From the NCBI GenBank assembly GCA_025738555.1, contig JAOVFP010000019.1, forward strand, positions 310,001 to 374,000: 64,000 nucleotides of DNA, written 5' to 3'. Below are positions 59,835-64,000 of the stretch, one piece after another. Under the pieces are notes generated by a model. That model was not told the DNA's origin and made no database searches. It saw only the letters and a list, made by a program, of their open reading frames with translations. How positions within the stretch are numbered: the first letter of the stretch is position 1; the number at the start of each line of letters is the position of its first letter. A program made the translations under genes and the position numbers. The stretch is from Cyathus striatus (taxonomy: Eukaryota; Basidiomycota; Agaricomycetes; Agaricales; Nidulariaceae).

Positions 59835-60525
59835 CTGCACGGTACATTGATGACACTGCACGGTACATGAAAATTGTTGTACGGTACATTTACAACACCG
59901 CACGGTACATGCACGGTACTTTACGGTACCAATTTACGGTATTTTGTTCATGAACGGTACTGTACGGTACAGATTTTTGTGCACGGTATCTGCACGGTAC
60001 GTGGTTTTTGATGTGTACGGTACTTGTACGGTACATTGTGGCAGTGCGCGGTACTTTCACGGTATGCACGGTACTTATGCACGGTACTACATTAAATAAA
60101 TACATGTTATTACAATATATGAAACTTACAATTTTCTCCAAGTAAATCTTAATTCGAATTTTTGCGTTTTAATTGATGAGAAATGTTATAATTATTAGTA
60201 TTATGTGTGGTAAGCTCAATTGTACAGCAGCAATACCTAATTATACTATGAGTACACTACTATACTTAAATTCATTGGGTATATGAGGGCAAAGATGCAA
60301 GAAGAATCTTGATAACCCATACATTATACCCTCATTAACCAGTGTTATAGCATAATAATAAGTATTTAATTAATTTTACATAGCTTATTTAGGTTACAAT
60401 TTATACCGTAAATTAGTATCTGTTGTGCGGTATGTACGGTATGCACGGTACATTTACGGTACTAATCAGTACTGCACGGTACATGCACGGTACATCGAGT
60501 ACCGTTCAGTACCGTGCGTACCGTC
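59835..60525. repeat. CGGTAC subterminal arrays, right end
   Basis: Two clusters (59835-60095 and 60415-60525) of GCACGGTAC words separated by AT-rich sequence. Short minus-strand frames here (for example 59890-60141) are repeat artefacts. Confidence 0.85.
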
Positions 60526-60540
60526 AAAAACTGTCGGCCC

Positions 60541-62806
<2,266 letters not shown>

Positions 62807-62817
62807 CTATACCTAAC

Positions 62818-62840
62818 ATTTAAGCACGCCGTGCTTAAAT
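62818..62840. promoter_or_regulatory. Perfect 11-bp palindrome upstream of the GMC gene
   Basis: ATTTAAGCACG, one spacer base, then CGTGCTTAAAT, ending 27 bp upstream of the GMC start codon. It could be a binding site for a dimeric regulator or a hairpin in the 5' leader. Function is inferred from symmetry and position only. Confidence 0.4.
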
Positions 62841-64000
62841 ATGCAGAGAGTTGATAATAGTATCTACAGCCCAGTCTAACATCGCCCCTTCGCCCAGGCA
62901 TGTAACATCACAGAGCATCCGCAGTGGATCATTGGAATGTATGAAGTAAATTGAGAGGTGATCTGAGTATACTGCTCTTTCCGTGAATTCAGCATGGTAA
63001 GTGATGCGAATCTGAATCTGATACGCGAACAATCGTGAACGGCTGGTGAATCGGCCGTTGAATTCAGAATGCTGGGGAGGCTGAGCACCAAGCGTGAGCG
63101 TCCGGAAATATCAACGATGTTGTCGGGACCCCAAAAGGTACTATCATCATCATCGATCTTCAGGTTGAGATGATGCGACTCATGCGAAACACGACTTTAA
63201 AGTTTACCTGTATCATACCCAGTTGGCAGTTCGGTAACATTAAAAGCATGTGCCAAAGATATCCCTAATAAGTAGGTATGTCGAGTCAGTTTTGTGAAGA
63301 ACTCCGAGCGCGAAAACCGATCTTTTGTCACTTTCCCCCAAATTTGCTTTGGCAGCATCCATCAAGGCCAAGTAACAGGAACTTCACGTCGAGTTGAAAT
63401 GCGGAACGTCGCTACCAAAAGTAGATGCATCATGACAAGCGCAAAACGAGGACTAGATGAGGATACTAGCACCGCACGGTGAGTCGGAGGTGACTCCACG
63501 TGAAAGTCGAACTGAGCAATTGGAAATGGCTTTCTAGACTTGCCGAAATTTTAATTCACACGCTATGTACTTATTATGGCTTACATCATATCAACTCTCG
63601 GTGGCCGGTCTGAGGTCAACCCGACGTCTGTTGTATCGGTGAACACAAGGTGAACACGACCCCAGCTCGACCAAAGTTCTTAGGATCCTCCTCAATATAG
63701 CGCTTGCTGCATTCTAAGGATGATGCCAGCGTGTTCCGTGACTAATTGGCCGGCTGTCCCGTATCAAGGGCCAACTTATCAATGCGCGGGTACTACAAAA
63801 TCCCAGATGCTAAGTTCCCTTGGGTATTAATTAACAGCCACTATGTATATAGGTTGACAGTTTTGAAATCTTGAGAGCTTATTCTGTGAATGTGGCAGAT
63901 CTGAGTACGCTTGTAAAAGCCTACACCGAACCTGAGTTATACCACGTACACCGATCAGTAAGCAGTTGTCCTTTTAGCATGCGATTTTCTAAAAATAATG
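62841..64000. other. Upstream region of the GMC gene; no further gene supported
   Basis: Only short frames (63294-63482 plus, 62835-63091 minus) without motifs. The last kilobase probably lies between the GMC gene and a gene beyond the window. Confidence 0.45.

Larger units (their letters stand above)
58661..60540. mobile_element. Mutator-like non-autonomous element, 9-bp target duplication
   Basis: 1880 bp, beginning GGGCTAGTGGTTTTTGACGG and ending (reversed) GGGCCGACAGTTTTTGACGG, flanked by exact CTAGACAGA at 58652-58660 and 60541-60549. A 9-bp duplication points to the Mutator superfamily. Both ends are packed with GCACGGTAC-like words. The centre has GGAGGCGTGGGAAACGATGG and GCGGGAAGG repeats and AT-rich DNA. 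No transposase. The right-hand duplication overlaps the stop codon of the GMC gene. Confidence 0.75.

Overview
The window is nuclear DNA of a filamentous basidiomycete, most likely an Agaricomycete. The genes are split by many short GT-AG introns of about 50 to 60 bp. The metabolic genes (Asp-rich/NSE sesquiterpene synthase, GMC oxidoreductase, short-heme-loop P450, an uncharacterised seven-helix membrane protein) and the transposase types (KDZ with cysteine clusters, hAT, Tc1/mariner-like DDE) are those typical of mushroom-forming fungi. There are no bacterial-style operons. Species was not determined.

Two landscapes adjoin at about 40.8 kb. Left of it (1-40.7 kb) is almost entirely repetitive. 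It holds the 5' end of an LTR retrotransposon (1-1135), a 5.7 kb inverted-repeat element E1 (1831-7498) inserted in a decayed KDZ transposase gene (7506-9168, remnant at 1697-1823), decayed reading frames and tandem arrays (9.5-16.1 kb), an unrecognised gene built from tandemly duplicated exon modules (16.4-20.0 kb), a satellite-like array (20.1-22.2 kb), a CACTG-ended foldback element E3 (23752-25069), and a deep nest from 27.1 to 40.7 kb. In that nest a hAT-like element is followed at one end by two TA-flanked elements M1 and M2; M2 contains E2, a relative of E1, and E2 contains a solo LTR. Many target-site duplications are still exact, so the insertion order can be read.

Right of 40.8 kb is gene-bearing DNA that looks like a sesquiterpenoid biosynthetic cluster: a zinc butanediol/alcohol dehydrogenase (+), a short-chain dehydrogenase (-), a sesquiterpene synthase (+), an FAD monooxygenase of the salicylate hydroxylase type (+), a cytochrome P450 (-), a seven-helix membrane protein (+) and a secreted GMC oxidoreductase (-). 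All core motifs are visible after splicing, and the terpene synthase was checked exon by exon to an intact 347-codon frame. The simplest reading is cyclisation of farnesyl diphosphate followed by several oxidations and reductions. A 1.88 kb element with a 9-bp target duplication (58661-60540) sits exactly at the GMC stop codon.

The most unusual theme is a set of non-autonomous foldback elements whose arms are arrays of one short word: TGTCAC in E1, E2 and E3, CGGTAC in the Mutator-like element, and CACATGTAC-like words in M2. All statements come from reading the sequence by eye; no database search or alignment was run.
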